Shown here one piece after another: positions 47,405-56,352 of a DNA stretch of 64,000 nucleotides; positions within the stretch are counted from its first letter, which is position 1, and the number at the start of each line of letters is the position of its first letter. The translations under genes and the position numbers were made by a program. The stretch lies in the NCBI GenBank assembly GCA_004078665.1, contig SCFO01000003.1, forward strand, positions 62,001 to 126,000, read 5' to 3'. This DNA is from Halobacillus fulvus. GTDB taxonomy: Bacteria > Bacillota > Bacilli > Bacillales > Halobacillaceae. The notes under the pieces are model-generated. The model saw only the letters and a list, made by a program, of their open reading frames with translations, was not told the DNA's origin and did no database searches.

Positions 47405-47566
47405 TCGATATGTACCTCCCTGATATTTTTGCAATCGTATTCAATGTATCAGGAAGAGGTAACTTTTGGAATCAATCATTCTGTCTATTTTTTGTTTAAA
47501 ACTAGTGATATTTTCATAGGTTAAAGGTGACAGGATTCAACAGTAAAAAAGTCGTAGAATCGAACG

Positions 47567-50011
47567 CTAAGAAAAAGAGGTATCCTCTGCATTCACGCTC
47601 AGTAGAGGTTCGAAGGGCTCGGAATGTAAAAATAAATCCGCCGGTTGCGGGCGGCCAAATAAGTAACCTTGGCCTTCATCGCAATCCCAGGATTTCAACA
47701 ATGAGAGCTGATCTTCAGTTTCCACACCTTCAGCTGTTACGGACATGTTCAAATTTTTAGCTACGGATATGATCGTCTGGGCGATAATCGCATGGTTTTT
47801 ATTTTGCATCATCCCTGTGATGAATGACCGATCGATTTTGATACGGTCAATCGTAAACATAGATAGGTAACTGAGGGAAGTATAGCCGGTCCCGAAGTCA
47901 TCCATCGTAATTTGGACACCCAGTTCTTTCAACGTATTGATTTTCTTATGCGTTTCTTTTGTATTTTCAATGGCAATCGTTTCGGTGATTTCTATATCTA
48001 AATCTTCGGGTCTCATATGGACAGCATCTAAAGCGTCCATGACGGATTTCATGAAATCCGGATGCAGGAATTGCTTGGCCGACACATTGACCGAAATGTG
48101 GAATGGGGAATTATAAAGGAGCTTCCATTCCATGAACTGCCGGCAAGCTTCCTTCAGCGTCCAATCTCCAATTGGAAAAATGAGATCTTCCTGCTCCGCT
48201 AAAGGAATGAACCGTTCGGGTGATATGAGTCCTCGTTCTGGATGAGCCCAGCGAATCAGCGCTTCAGCGCCTTCCATTCTATTGGTCGATAGGTTATATT
48301 TCGGCTGGTAATGGAGGACGAACTGGTTCTTATCAAGTGCCTCTTTCAGTTCCTCGAGCAAAATGATTTTCGATACATTTTCTTTTTCATAAGAGGTGGA
48401 AAACTCTTTATAGCTATTCCGGCCATGGCGTTTGACTTCATACATTGCCATATCGGCGTGTCGAATCAAGGTGTTGAAATCCTTCCCATCCTCCGGGTAA
48501 TAGGAGACACCTATACTTATCGTGATGTGTTTGTAAAATTCACCGAGAACAAAAAGTTTGCCCATTTCGCTCTGAATTGTTTTGATTTCTTCGATAATTT
48601 CGGACTTAGCTTCATAGTCCGGGAGACAGATTAGAAACTCATCTCCGCCGATCCTAGCTGTAAACCCTTTTTCCTGCAGCGTGAGCTTCAGGCGATCTCC
48701 GACTTGTTGTAACAGGCGGTCTCCCACTGTATGCCCGAGATGATCATTGATATTTTTAAACTGATCGATATCGAATAGGATCATCGCCATTTGTGAAGTT
48801 CCCATATTCACCGTACTCTCTAAAAGAGTATTCATGCCACGGCGGTTCAACAAACCGGTCAGTTCATCGTGATAAGCAAGGAATTCAATTTTGTCATTCG
48901 CCTGCTTCTCGGCTGTGATGTCCTGGGCAATCGCGTGGACACCCGTCAATTCATCATTTACTTTTACTGCAAAAGCGGTCACTCGAATATGGAAGACATC
49001 GTTGTATTTAGACATGATTTTCGATTCGAAATCGGCGGTTCCTCCAATCCTTACTTTCTCATAGGCCGCAATGGTCTTATCAAGTTCTGATGCGACGATT
49101 AAATTCGGAATCTTCAAGTTCAACAACTCTGAACGTGTATACCCGGTCAAGAGAAGGGCGGATTGATTACAAGCGGTGAAATTCCCCTCAAGATCGAAAG
49201 TGAGGACGGCGTTAGGGTTGAAATCGAACAACGATCGATAGCGCTGTTCCTGGATTTCAAGACGGTTATGATTTTCTTCAAGCTTATCTTGCTGCTCTAC
49301 GAATTGACTTTCAATATAGGCGATGGTGATGAACAACAGTAGGAATACAGTTGTCATGCTTAAAGTCATGATAAAAAAATCGGAGCGGGCAAATAACTGC
49401 TCAATGAATAAAAAGACATTAGAGGAAAGGGACAAACTGATCAATCCGAACAGAAGCGACGACTTCAGTGGTGAGACGGACTTCTTTGTAATCATTTCAT
49501 CGATATGGATGCGCTCGAAAATCCTCGTTGTCGAGTAAATGACTCCTATTAGGAGGAGCATGGACAAGAAGAAATTTTCTTTCGTTAACTGGGCGGCTTC
49601 TGAATGCAGGGTTACGAAAACGTAAGTGAAGGATAAAATTAGGAGCGCTACAACAGTACTTAAAATAAAATGGATGCGGGCGATATTGCTTTGCAGCGGA
49701 TCCGCCTGAACTTTTCTTTTGCCAACATAGCTCATAGCGATGAATGTCAAAAATAAAAGGAGGGTAAGGGAGAAGCCGCAAAAGAAAATGATGGAAAGGT
49801 TCGCTGTTGTCCATGAAGCTCCCTGTTGAAAGTACAGGGATAACGTAGGAACGAGGGTGAGTGTCAGTCCGGCAAGGCTTGCAAGCAGACAGGACAAAAA
49901 GATTTCATTGTGCTTTTTATTTGTATTGATCCTAGTTGTTAGAATGATGATTTTAAGAAGAATGGTACAGCTGATTGTACTGAACAGTAAAAACGAGAGT
50001 TGACCCATCAT
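47567..50011 (-). CDS. membrane PAS-GGDEF-EAL protein
   Basis: 814 residues. N-terminal about 240 residues with seven or eight membrane helices, a short coiled coil, a PAS domain (YRSLFDFNPNAVLTFDLEGN), then GGDEF with intact ARIGGDEFLICL and EAL with EGAEALIRW, FVLHYQPKYNL, DDFGTGYTSLSYL and GVETEDQ. Both catalytic motifs appear intact, so it could make and degrade cyclic di-GMP; no RxxD inhibitory site is visible before GGDEF. Controls motility or biofilm in Bacillus. Start at 50011 with AGGTAGG upstream; an ATG one codon later is possible. Transcribed toward the 5'-nucleotidase gene, with a hydrophobic-rich neighbourhood but no shared operon signal. Confidence 0.93.
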   Translation of the reverse strand: MMGQLSFLLFSTISCTILLKIIILTTRINTNKKHNEIFLSCLLASLAGLTLTLVPTLSLYFQQGASWTTANLSIIFFCGFSLTLLLFLTFIAMSYVGKRKVQADPLQSNIARIHFILSTVVALLILSFTYVFVTLHSEAAQLTKENFFLSMLLLIGVIYSTTRIFERIHIDEMITKKSVSPLKSSLLFGLISLSLSSNVFLFIEQLFARSDFFIMTLSMTTVFLLLFITIAYIESQFVEQQDKLEENHNRLEIQEQRYRSLFDFNPNAVLTFDLEGNFTACNQSALLLTGYTRSELLNLKIPNLIVASELDKTIAAYEKVRIGGTADFESKIMSKYNDVFHIRVTAFAVKVNDELTGVHAIAQDITAEKQANDKIEFLAYHDELTGLLNRRGMNTLLESTVNMGTSQMAMILFDIDQFKNINDHLGHTVGDRLLQQVGDRLKLTLQEKGFTARIGGDEFLICLPDYEAKSEIIEEIKTIQSEMGKLFVLGEFYKHITISIGVSYYPEDGKDFNTLIRHADMAMYEVKRHGRNSYKEFSTSYEKENVSKIILLEELKEALDKNQFVLHYQPKYNLSTNRMEGAEALIRWAHPERGLISPERFIPLAEQEDLIFPIGDWTLKEACRQFMEWKLLYNSPFHISVNVSAKQFLHPDFMKSVMDALDAVHMRPEDLDIEITETIAIENTKETHKKINTLKELGVQITMDDFGTGYTSLSYLSMFTIDRIKIDRSFITGMMQNKNHAIIAQTIISVAKNLNMSVTAEGVETEDQLSLLKSWDCDEGQGYLFGRPQPADLFLHSEPFEPLLSVNAEDTSFS

Positions 50012-50361
50012 CAAAAACAACCTACCTTTTAGTTAAAAAGACCTGAAGCATATTTACTATTATAGCTGTTATTTTTACAAGTGACTAATGATTGTTTAAA
50101 TAAAACATTCGTTTCTTTACGCAGTCACGACAATTTTGCGCTTTTCGTGACCGATCTTTCTAGTTTTATAGCTACTAGCGTCCATTCTCCTATTCTAATT
50201 AACTAACAACTAGTTTCCATAAAGGTATGACTTCATTCATTAGTATTTATATTCTATATATCGGCAGAAACAGCAGGGGTTATAAGACACCTGCTGTTTA
50301 TTTCTTTTGTTCACAACTATAGGCAACCGTACATATTATACTCGCGAAGAGGTGGTGAAAA
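50012..50361. other. divergent intergenic region
   Basis: About 350 A+T-rich bases between the GGDEF-EAL and ABC transporter genes. Contains a hairpin AAACAGCAGG/CCTGCTGTTT at 50268-50299 followed by a T-rich tail, described separately. No TPP riboswitch consensus is present. Confidence 0.45.
50268..50305 (+). terminator. hairpin in the ABC transporter leader
   Basis: AAACAGCAGGGGT and ACACCTGCTGTTT arms, 19-base-spaced, tail TATTTCTTTTG. Lies ahead of the permease gene rather than after a gene on this strand, so an attenuator is possible. Confidence 0.4.
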
Positions 50362-51177
50362 ATGTCCCAGCAAAATCACATCCACGACCCTGTACGAATC
50401 GAACGTCAGGAATGGAAAAAAAGACAGCGGAAAAATCGATGGAAACAAGGATTGACGCTTCTTTCTCCTTTATTCTTGCTTCTCGCATGGGAAGTATTGT
50501 CAAGGACTGGATTAATCGATGCCCGGTTTTTTCCTCCCCCTACAGACATTGTGAGTACGTTTCTTTCGATGATGGCGAGTGGGACGCTGTTTGATCATGT
50601 AGGTATTTCTTTATTTCGGATTTTGTGCGGATTCCTGCTCGGCGTTATACCTGCCATTATCCTTGGGTTACTGATGGGGTTGTATTCTCCTATCCGGCAT
50701 TTTTTCTCTCCACTGATCATGGCGCTGATGCCGATCCCAACGCTTGCTTTACTTCCCATCATTCTTATCTTGTTTGGCATTGGCGAAGTTTCCAAGATCG
50801 TTACTATCGCCGGAAGTGTCTTTTTTCCTGTCATCATCAATACGGTCGCAGGGGTGATCAGCATCGATCGGATTTATTTGGATGTCGCTGAAAATTACGG
50901 GGCGGACTCGAGACAGTTCTTTTTCAAAATCGCGCTGCCCGGTTCGCTTCCGGTCATGCTTGAGGGGATCCAGATGGGGCAGGCAATTGCGCTTCTGACG
51001 ATTGTCGCTGCTGAAATGATGGGGGCGAATTCGGGGATTGGCTATTTAATCTGGACTTCATATAAAGCATTTCTTTTAAAGGAGATGTTTGTCGGTCTCG
51101 TATTGATTTCGTTCTTCGGCTATTTGTTTTCCTTAGGGATTCGTGGCTTGCAGAGCAAATTGGTCCCTTGGAGATAG
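50362..51177 (+). CDS. ABC transporter permease (SsuC/ThiX-type)
   Basis: 271 residues with six membrane helices. A long basic N-terminus (KKRQRKNRWKQG), and the EAA loop AENYGADSRQFFFKIALPGSLP. This is the TauC/SsuC/ThiX group that serves NMT1-type binding proteins. First of three adjacent plus-strand genes, with GAGGTGGTG before the ATG. Substrate is discussed under the binding protein. Confidence 0.92.
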   Translation: MSQQNHIHDPVRIERQEWKKRQRKNRWKQGLTLLSPLFLLLAWEVLSRTGLIDARFFPPPTDIVSTFLSMMASGTLFDHVGISLFRILCGFLLGVIPAIILGLLMGLYSPIRHFFSPLIMALMPIPTLALLPIILILFGIGEVSKIVTIAGSVFFPVIINTVAGVISIDRIYLDVAENYGADSRQFFFKIALPGSLPVMLEGIQMGQAIALLTIVAAEMMGANSGIGYLIWTSYKAFLLKEMFVGLVLISFFGYLFSLGIRGLQSKLVPWR

Positions 51178-51189
51178 GAGCGTGATGGG

Positions 51190-51966
51190 ATGGAGCAAGC
51201 GAAGATTACAATCGAACAGTTAACGAAAGTTTTTTATAAAAAGGGTCAGAGCGTCACGGCGCTTGAAGAGGTTTCCTTGGATATACAGGAGGGCGAGTTC
51301 GTTTGCCTTGTCGGTCCGAGTGGTTGCGGGAAAACGACTCTTCTCCGGATCTTGGCTGGGCTGGAACAACTAAGTACGGGTGATTTCTCGATTCAACAGG
51401 GTGAAAAAAAGCGTCCACTTCAATCGATGGTGTTCCAGGAGAAAGGAGTCATCCCTTGGTTGACCGTCGAAGGCAATGTCGCGTTCGGTCTTAAAATGAG
51501 ACATTTACCGAAGAAGACAGTTCAGGAAAGGACGGCGTATTACTTGAAGAAGGTAGGGCTTGAAAAGTTTGCTCACCTTTATCCGAAGGAGCTGTCAGGA
51601 GGGATGAAACAACGGGTCAGCATTGCCCGGGCGTTCGCCAATGATCCTGAAATTTTATTAATGGATGAACCCTTTGCGGCTCTTGATGAACAAAATAAAT
51701 TCATTTTACAAGAAGAGCTTCTCGAGATTTGGGCAGAGACGAAGAAAACGGTTCTATTTATTACGCACAGCATTGATGAAGCCTTGCTGTTGAGTGACAA
51801 AATTGTGCTGATGAGTGCTCAGCCAGGTAGGATATCACAGGTGATCACGATTGACAGTCCGAGGCCAAGAACGATGGAAAAAGTGAGGGCCGATCCTGTC
51901 ATGACCGAACATTTTGTGAATATCAGGGCTCACCTCGACAAAGAGGTTCAGGGTTCGAGAGGCTAG
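51190..51966 (+). CDS. ABC transporter ATPase (SsuB/ThiZ-type)
   Basis: 258 residues. Walker A GPSGCGKTTLLR, Q-loop VFQEKGVIPWL, signature LSGGMKQRVSIARAF, Walker B ILLMDEPFAALD, H-loop ITHSIDEA. Family of nitrate/sulfonate/taurine/thiamine-precursor importers. Twelve bases after the permease stop. Confidence 0.95.
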   Translation: MEQAKITIEQLTKVFYKKGQSVTALEEVSLDIQEGEFVCLVGPSGCGKTTLLRILAGLEQLSTGDFSIQQGEKKRPLQSMVFQEKGVIPWLTVEGNVAFGLKMRHLPKKTVQERTAYYLKKVGLEKFAHLYPKELSGGMKQRVSIARAFANDPEILLMDEPFAALDEQNKFILQEELLEIWAETKKTVLFITHSIDEALLLSDKIVLMSAQPGRISQVITIDSPRPRTMEKVRADPVMTEHFVNIRAHLDKEVQGSRG

Positions 51967-51975
51967 GAGGAAAAC

Positions 51976-53037
51976 ATGATGAAAAAACTATTTTGGCTTC
52001 CGGTATTATTTCTGCTCCTTGCGGCTTGTGGATCAGGACAAAATGAAGATTCAAAGGGTGAAGATCTGACAGACGGTGATTGGGCTCCACTCGAGAATAA
52101 AGCAACGGTTGTGATCGCTGAGGACGGAGCGGCTTCTGGTGCAGGCTTTTACATCGCGCAGGAAAAAGGCTACTTCAAAGAATATAATATCGACGTGAAG
52201 TTTACGCAGTTTGCCAACAGCGATGACATGCTGCCTGCTTTGGCGGCTGGAGAAGTCGATATTGCAGGAGGAGTCTCGACGGCATCCTTTTTCAATGCCA
52301 TTGCCCAGGGAATCGATGTTAAAATCATTGCGGATAAAGGACACTATATGGATGGGAACTCTTACTTCTCCTTTGTCATTCGAAAGGATTTGCAAGATGA
52401 AATCCAGGACTACGAAGATTTGAAAGGGAAAAGAATCGCCGTGTCTTCACGAAACGCCGTCGATGATTACATCTTCCAAAGGATGCTTGAACATGCCGGA
52501 CTGACAGAAGAGGATGTCGAGTTTATCCTGATGTCTGACTTTGGCAATATGCTGGCTGCGATGGGAAATGGATCCATTGATGCCGCTCTGCAAATCGAAC
52601 CGCTGATTACACAGGGAATCGAGCAAGGGCTTCATGTCCGATTCGGAGATGCCACGGATTTCGCTCCAGATGCTCAAATCGCCATGGTGTTAGGCTCTCC
52701 TGAGTTTGTTACGGAAGAAACGGACGTATCCCTGCGATTCATGGCCGCCTACTTGAAGGGTGTCCGGGACTATAACGATGCGTTTGTAAAAGGAGAAGAT
52801 AAAGAAACGATCATAGATATTATGACGAAGCATACCGCCTTGAAAGACCCAGCGATTTGGGAAAAGGTGGCCCTCACTGGACTTCATCCAGATGGTCAGA
52901 TGAACGTTGACGACATTCAGGCGCAGTACAAAATGTATAAACAGAGCGGGGCGATTCTCGATCAGTTTGACTTTGACCGTGCAGTAGATACATCTTTGAT
53001 CGAGCGGGCTGTGGAGGTTATTGGGGAATACGAATAA
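51976..53037 (+). CDS. NMT1/SsuA-like ABC substrate-binding lipoprotein
   Basis: 353 residues. Signal with lipobox LLAACGSG, then NMT1-like fold: AGFYIAQEKGYFKEYNIDVKF, ALAAGEVDIAGGVSTASFFN and DLKGKRIAVSS. The related ThiY and SsuA proteins bind thiamine precursors (HMP/FAMP) or alkanesulfonates. No tenA, thiamine biosynthetic or sulfonate monooxygenase genes are near and no TPP riboswitch precedes the operon, so the ligand is open. A terminator follows. Confidence 0.9.
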   Translation: MMKKLFWLPVLFLLLAACGSGQNEDSKGEDLTDGDWAPLENKATVVIAEDGAASGAGFYIAQEKGYFKEYNIDVKFTQFANSDDMLPALAAGEVDIAGGVSTASFFNAIAQGIDVKIIADKGHYMDGNSYFSFVIRKDLQDEIQDYEDLKGKRIAVSSRNAVDDYIFQRMLEHAGLTEEDVEFILMSDFGNMLAAMGNGSIDAALQIEPLITQGIEQGLHVRFGDATDFAPDAQIAMVLGSPEFVTEETDVSLRFMAAYLKGVRDYNDAFVKGEDKETIIDIMTKHTALKDPAIWEKVALTGLHPDGQMNVDDIQAQYKMYKQSGAILDQFDFDRAVDTSLIERAVEVIGEYE

Positions 53038-53043
53038 ATGGAG

Positions 53044-53075
53044 GATCACAGTTGTAAAACTGTGGTCTTTTTTTT
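53044..53075 (+). terminator. terminator of ABC operon
   Basis: GATCACAGT/ACTGTGGTC with eight T. Confidence 0.9.
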
Positions 53076-53135
53076 ATGGGAAGGAGTGAAATGTACCTCT
53101 CGATAGTTTGGTAAAATATAAAAGGAGGTGTTCTA

Positions 53136-53462
53136 ATGAGCGACTTGAATGTGTATGGAGTGAAGGTAGACCAACAAACACGCTGCCAACACTACCATTC
53201 TGATATAGATGTTATTGCGATAAAATTCCGATGTTGTGGAAAGTTTTACGCCTGTCATGCTTGCCATGAAGAGATGGAAGATCATGCAGCAGATCGTTGG
53301 CCGGAAGAGGAATGGGATGAAACGGCTATAATGTGCGGGAACTGCCGAAACGTACTGACGATTCGTGAATATATGGATGTAAATAGCTGTCCTAGCTGTG
53401 AACACTCCTTTAACGAAAGATGTTCCAATCACTATCCTTTATATTTTTCTATAGGAAAATAG
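53136..53462 (+). CDS. CHY-type zinc-finger protein
   Basis: 108 residues. N-terminal CQHYHSDIDVIAIKFRCCG and CHACHEEMEDH form the CHY zinc finger (three-zinc fold), and CGNC with SCPSC the C-terminal knuckle. CHY fingers occur in eukaryotic Pirh2; bacterial ones are unassigned. Start with AAAGGAGG. Confidence 0.92.
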   Translation: MSDLNVYGVKVDQQTRCQHYHSDIDVIAIKFRCCGKFYACHACHEEMEDHAADRWPEEEWDETAIMCGNCRNVLTIREYMDVNSCPSCEHSFNERCSNHYPLYFSIGK

Positions 53463-53471
53463 GAAATTCGA

Positions 53472-53501
53472 TTGACCTCCTTCTTGACTATTCGTTATAA
53501 T
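53472..53501 (+). promoter_or_regulatory. sigma-A promoter of DUF4870 gene
   Basis: TTGACC, 18-base spacer, TATAAT; start codon about 70 bases downstream. Confidence 0.65.
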
Positions 53502-53573
53502 AAGAATACGGAATAGTCTGACTTCTTATGTGTATTGGCCGATTAGCTGAGCAGAAAGAGGAGGAATGAGCAA

Positions 53574-53966
53574 ATGTCACAAGGACCGATCCCTCCAGCT
53601 CCCCCTAAAGATGGCGGGGGTATGGGAACGAAAAAATCATCGACAGGTTTACAGGAAAATGTGGGTGGCTTGCTTGCTTATTTGTTGGGATTTGTCACTG
53701 GAATCGTTCTCTTATTAGTGGAAAAGGAAAATGACAAGATTCGCTTTCATTCCATGCAGTCAATCATCGTCTTTGGTGGGTTATTCGTGATCGGAATCGT
53801 TTCCAACTTTATTCCAATTATAGGGCTTTTGATTAGTTTGCTGCTCGCTCCGGTTAGTTTAGTTCTATGGATTCTGCTTATGGTCAAAGCATATCAGGGT
53901 GAACGCTATCACTTGCCTGTTGTCGGTAAAATGGCAGAAGATCAGTTACGGAAAATGACGAAATAA
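53574..53966 (+). CDS. DUF4870-type membrane protein
   Basis: 130 residues. Pro/Gly-rich N-terminus (IPPAPPKDGGGMGTKK), then three or four membrane helices with LLAYLLGFVTGIVLLLVEKENDKIRFHSMQSII, the DUF4870 core with conserved FHSxQS. Function unknown. AGGAGG before ATG; terminator after. Confidence 0.85.
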   Translation: MSQGPIPPAPPKDGGGMGTKKSSTGLQENVGGLLAYLLGFVTGIVLLLVEKENDKIRFHSMQSIIVFGGLFVIGIVSNFIPIIGLLISLLLAPVSLVLWILLMVKAYQGERYHLPVVGKMAEDQLRKMTK

Positions 53967-53971
53967 TAACG

Positions 53972-54003
53972 GGACCTGTAGCATTCAGCTACGGGTCTTT
54001 TTC
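53972..54003 (+). terminator. terminator of DUF4870 gene
   Basis: GACCTGTAGC/GCTACGGGTC with T-run. Confidence 0.9.
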
Positions 54004-54042
54004 TATTTGGAATTTATGGTAAAGTGTGGTGGGGGTGATTTT

Positions 54043-54444
54043 GTGAGTCAATCGATCATCATGATGATTGCTTTTATTTTAGCGGGATTGTTCGTGTCTT
54101 TTCACTTTCATGATAAATGGTTGCGGAGACGCCTTCGTTTACCCGAACAGAAATGGTATGAAAGAAAAAACTTTGTGAATTCTCTGCATCGGAGGTTAGC
54201 CTTGCTTTTGATGATAGGCGGAATTGGTTTGTTGACCGTTGCCTTTTCTCAGGGGTGGTATGGGGGCTATTCAGTCATTATCATTTTCTTTGCGGCGATC
54301 TATGCTCAGGATGTGCTGAAGGTCATCATGGAGTATAAATATAGTGAGTATAAGAAGAGATATTTATTCACCCTAAGTCAGATGGCGCTTGCTTCCGTAT
54401 GGTACGGTGTGGCGGTCATTTCTATCATTAAGTTGCTGGTTTGA
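54043..54444 (+). CDS. DUF4181-like membrane protein
   Basis: 133 residues. Four hydrophobic segments separated by basic loops: KWLRRRLRLPEQKWYERKNF, VNSLHRRLALLLMIGGIG, a central VIIIFFAAIYAQ and the terminal AVISIIKLLV. This resembles DUF4181; role unknown. GTG start at 54043 with GGGGGTGA upstream. Convergent with tnrA over a hairpin. Confidence 0.65.
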   Translation: MSQSIIMMIAFILAGLFVSFHFHDKWLRRRLRLPEQKWYERKNFVNSLHRRLALLLMIGGIGLLTVAFSQGWYGGYSVIIIFFAAIYAQDVLKVIMEYKYSEYKKRYLFTLSQMALASVWYGVAVISIIKLLV

Positions 54445-54462
54445 AAAGTGCATATGACAACA

Positions 54463-54503
54463 CAGCAAACGCCCGCCTGGCAACAGACGGGCGTTTGCTA
54501 TTT
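54463..54503. terminator. hairpin between DUF4181 and tnrA
   Basis: AGCAAACGCCCG/CGGGCGTTTGCT arms, 12 perfect pairs, with short T-rich tails on both sides. Confidence 0.75.
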
Positions 54504-54794
54504 CATTTTGAAATGGGCATTGAGTTGTCCGCGCAACATCTGTTCAACCACCTTTTTCTCTTTCTTTTCCAGATCCTTTCTTATTTCACCGGTCTGAACG
54601 CCTTCTTCCCGTTTGTCGGCAATTTGTAACAACATTTCAATGTCAGCAAATGAATATTTTCGTGTTCCTCTCTTTGTCCTTTCCGGATAAATGAGTCCCT
54701 TATCTTCGTAATAACGGATTTGCCGAACAGATAGCCCAGTCAACTCATTGACGGTTCCAATCGAAATCACCTTCTTGTCTTTGTACGAAGACAT
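54498..54794 (-). CDS. tnrA: nitrogen-response regulator TnrA
   Basis: 98-residue MerR-family regulator. The helix-turn-helix [21 protein letters not shown] and wing [15 protein letters not shown] match TnrA/GlnR, while the C-terminus LNAHFKMK is the TnrA feedback-inhibited glutamine-synthetase-binding tail; GlnR ends differently. Activates ammonium/nitrogen-scavenging genes when nitrogen is poor. Second gene of a two-gene minus-strand unit with the FbpA-like gene, whose promoter region carries a TnrA box, implying autoregulation. GAGGAGG before ATG. Confidence 0.88.
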   Translation of the reverse strand: MSSYKDKKVISIGTVNELTGLSVRQIRYYEDKGLIYPERTKRGTRKYSFADIEMLLQIADKREEGVQTGEIRKDLEKKEKKVVEQMLRGQLNAHFKMK

Positions 54795-54821
54795 GCCTTT
54801 TCCTCCTCATCAGTCTCCCGT

Positions 54822-54977
54822 TCATCTTCTGTTTAGTCGATGAACAAGCCTCTCCAACTCACTGAGTGTCATAGTATGAAGGATTGGATCTGATGAATGA
54901 TAATGACCTGATTTAATTAGCCTTTGAATATAGTGACTCCTCATCGTCTCCACCGCATTCCTCAAATAATTTTTCAT
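54822..54977 (-). CDS. FbpA-like basic protein
   Basis: 51 residues, basic, beginning MKNYLRNAVETMRSHYIQRL and ending TMTLSELERLVHRL. The LRxAVE and LTLSELE-type segments match the Fur-regulated basic protein A family, which in B. subtilis contributes to the iron-sparing response. No Fur box is seen upstream here; the neighbouring element is a TnrA box instead. GAGGTGATC before ATG. Ends 27 bases before tnrA. Confidence 0.7.
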   Translation of the reverse strand: MKNYLRNAVETMRSHYIQRLIKSGHYHSSDPILHTMTLSELERLVHRLNRR

Positions 54978-55067
54978 GATGATCACCTCATAATAAAAAT
55001 AATGGAAAGGCTCCAAAGAATGGATTGTCTTAAGATTAATTCAAATAAGAGGATTTGTCACATGTAA

Positions 55068-55084
55068 TGTAAGATAATCTTACA
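55068..55084 (-). promoter_or_regulatory. TnrA/GlnR box upstream of fbpA-like/tnrA
   Basis: TGTAAGATAATCTTACA, a perfect TGTNA-N7-TNACA palindrome, about 91 bases before the FbpA-like start. Fits the established TnrA binding consensus. Confidence 0.8.
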
Positions 55085-55192
55085 CAAACAAATAAAATAG
55101 GAAAATATGAGTAGATAATCTACCAAAACTATTTTTGTTTATCGCTATTAAAAAAAGTGAATGAGAAAGTTAGAAGGTCGAGGTGATGGATA

Positions 55193-56254
55193 ATGTGGTG
55201 GAAGCATCGATATTTTAAAATCATGACAGGCTTCATTCTTTTACTGATTGCTATCTTTTTACTGAATAAGCTCCACGTTTTTTCCCCACTAATGACGATT
55301 TTCTCTACCCTTTTTTATCCTATCCTGATTGGTGGATTCTTCTTTTATCTGCTCCGACCGATAGTGAACATGCTTTCGAAGAAGCTTCCTCCGGTTTTAT
55401 CGATTTTTATCGTCTTTTCAGCGCTTACGGGTTTGATCAGCTTAGGTGTTTGGTTTTTAGCCGGGAAAATCCAGGAGCAGGTAAATAATATCGCCAGTAT
55501 TCCTGAGGAGATTAGTAAAATGGCAGAGGATGCGGGCAAAGAAGTGGAAAAAAGGGATATGGGAATGGTTTCGGTAAACGAAATCAGCAATCGGGTGACA
55601 CAATATTTTGGAGAACTGACACAACAAATTGGGAGCAATCTTTCAGAAGTCTTTTCTGCTGTAGCAGGTGCGACGACGATCGTCATTATCGTGCCGATTA
55701 TTTTGTTCTTTCTATTAAAAGACGGAGACCGGATGATCCCTTTTTTGACGCAGTGGATTCCAGAACCGAAAAAGCAGGAAGTCAAGCGGCTGCTTTGCAA
55801 TATGGATGACACGCTCTCTTCTTACATTATCGGTCAGTTTATTGTAGCGACGGTAGATGGAGTGCTGATGTATATCGGGTACCTGATCATAGGTCTTGAT
55901 TATGCTCTAGTGCTCGGCCTATTTGTAGTGGTAACGGCGATCATTCCGTTTTTTGGGCCGATTATCGGTGTGATTCCGGCTTTTGTTGTAGCTTTGATGC
56001 AATCTCCGACCTTGGGGGTTTATGTCATCATCCTATTAATAGTCGTCCAGCAGCTGGAGGGGAATTTGGTAGCTCCGGTCGTGTTAAGCAATAAATTGGA
56101 TGTTCATCCATTGACGATTATTCTACTATTAGTCGTGGCTGCTCCGCTGTTCGGTTTCGTCGGCATGGTCATCGCCGTTCCTTTATACGCGGTACTCAAA
56201 GTGTTTGTAAAAGATGCGTACCGCTATTACAACCTTTATATAAAACCAGGTTAA
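55193..56254 (+). CDS. AI-2E family (TqsA/YdiK-type) membrane protein
   Basis: 353 residues, about seven to eight membrane helices with the family layout: LSSYIIGQFIVATVDGVLMY and PFFGPIIGVIPAFVVALM followed by VVLSNKLDVHPLTIILLLVV. The long soluble segment between helices 3 and 4 (EISKMAEDAGKEVEKRD) is typical. Members export autoinducer-2, other small solutes or ions; substrate here unknown. GAGGTGATGG before the ATG. Confidence 0.88.
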   Translation: MWWKHRYFKIMTGFILLLIAIFLLNKLHVFSPLMTIFSTLFYPILIGGFFFYLLRPIVNMLSKKLPPVLSIFIVFSALTGLISLGVWFLAGKIQEQVNNIASIPEEISKMAEDAGKEVEKRDMGMVSVNEISNRVTQYFGELTQQIGSNLSEVFSAVAGATTIVIIVPIILFFLLKDGDRMIPFLTQWIPEPKKQEVKRLLCNMDDTLSSYIIGQFIVATVDGVLMYIGYLIIGLDYALVLGLFVVVTAIIPFFGPIIGVIPAFVVALMQSPTLGVYVIILLIVVQQLEGNLVAPVVLSNKLDVHPLTIILLLVVAAPLFGFVGMVIAVPLYAVLKVFVKDAYRYYNLYIKPG

Positions 56255-56283
56255 CCAGTCTTCTCGTAAGGCTGGTTTTTCTT
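56253..56283 (+). terminator. terminator of AI-2E-type gene
   Basis: AACCAG/CTGGTT stem then TTTTT. Confidence 0.65.
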
Positions 56284-56352
56284 GCTTATCAAGCAGGAAA
56301 ATAAACGTCAATACTACTAGATAGATCCCGTTACTTATGCGTGGCTTTGGAT

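Noticed and set aside
50020-50361. TPP riboswitch upstream of ABC importer
   Set aside because: The CUGAGA and ACCUGA motifs are absent in the right order.
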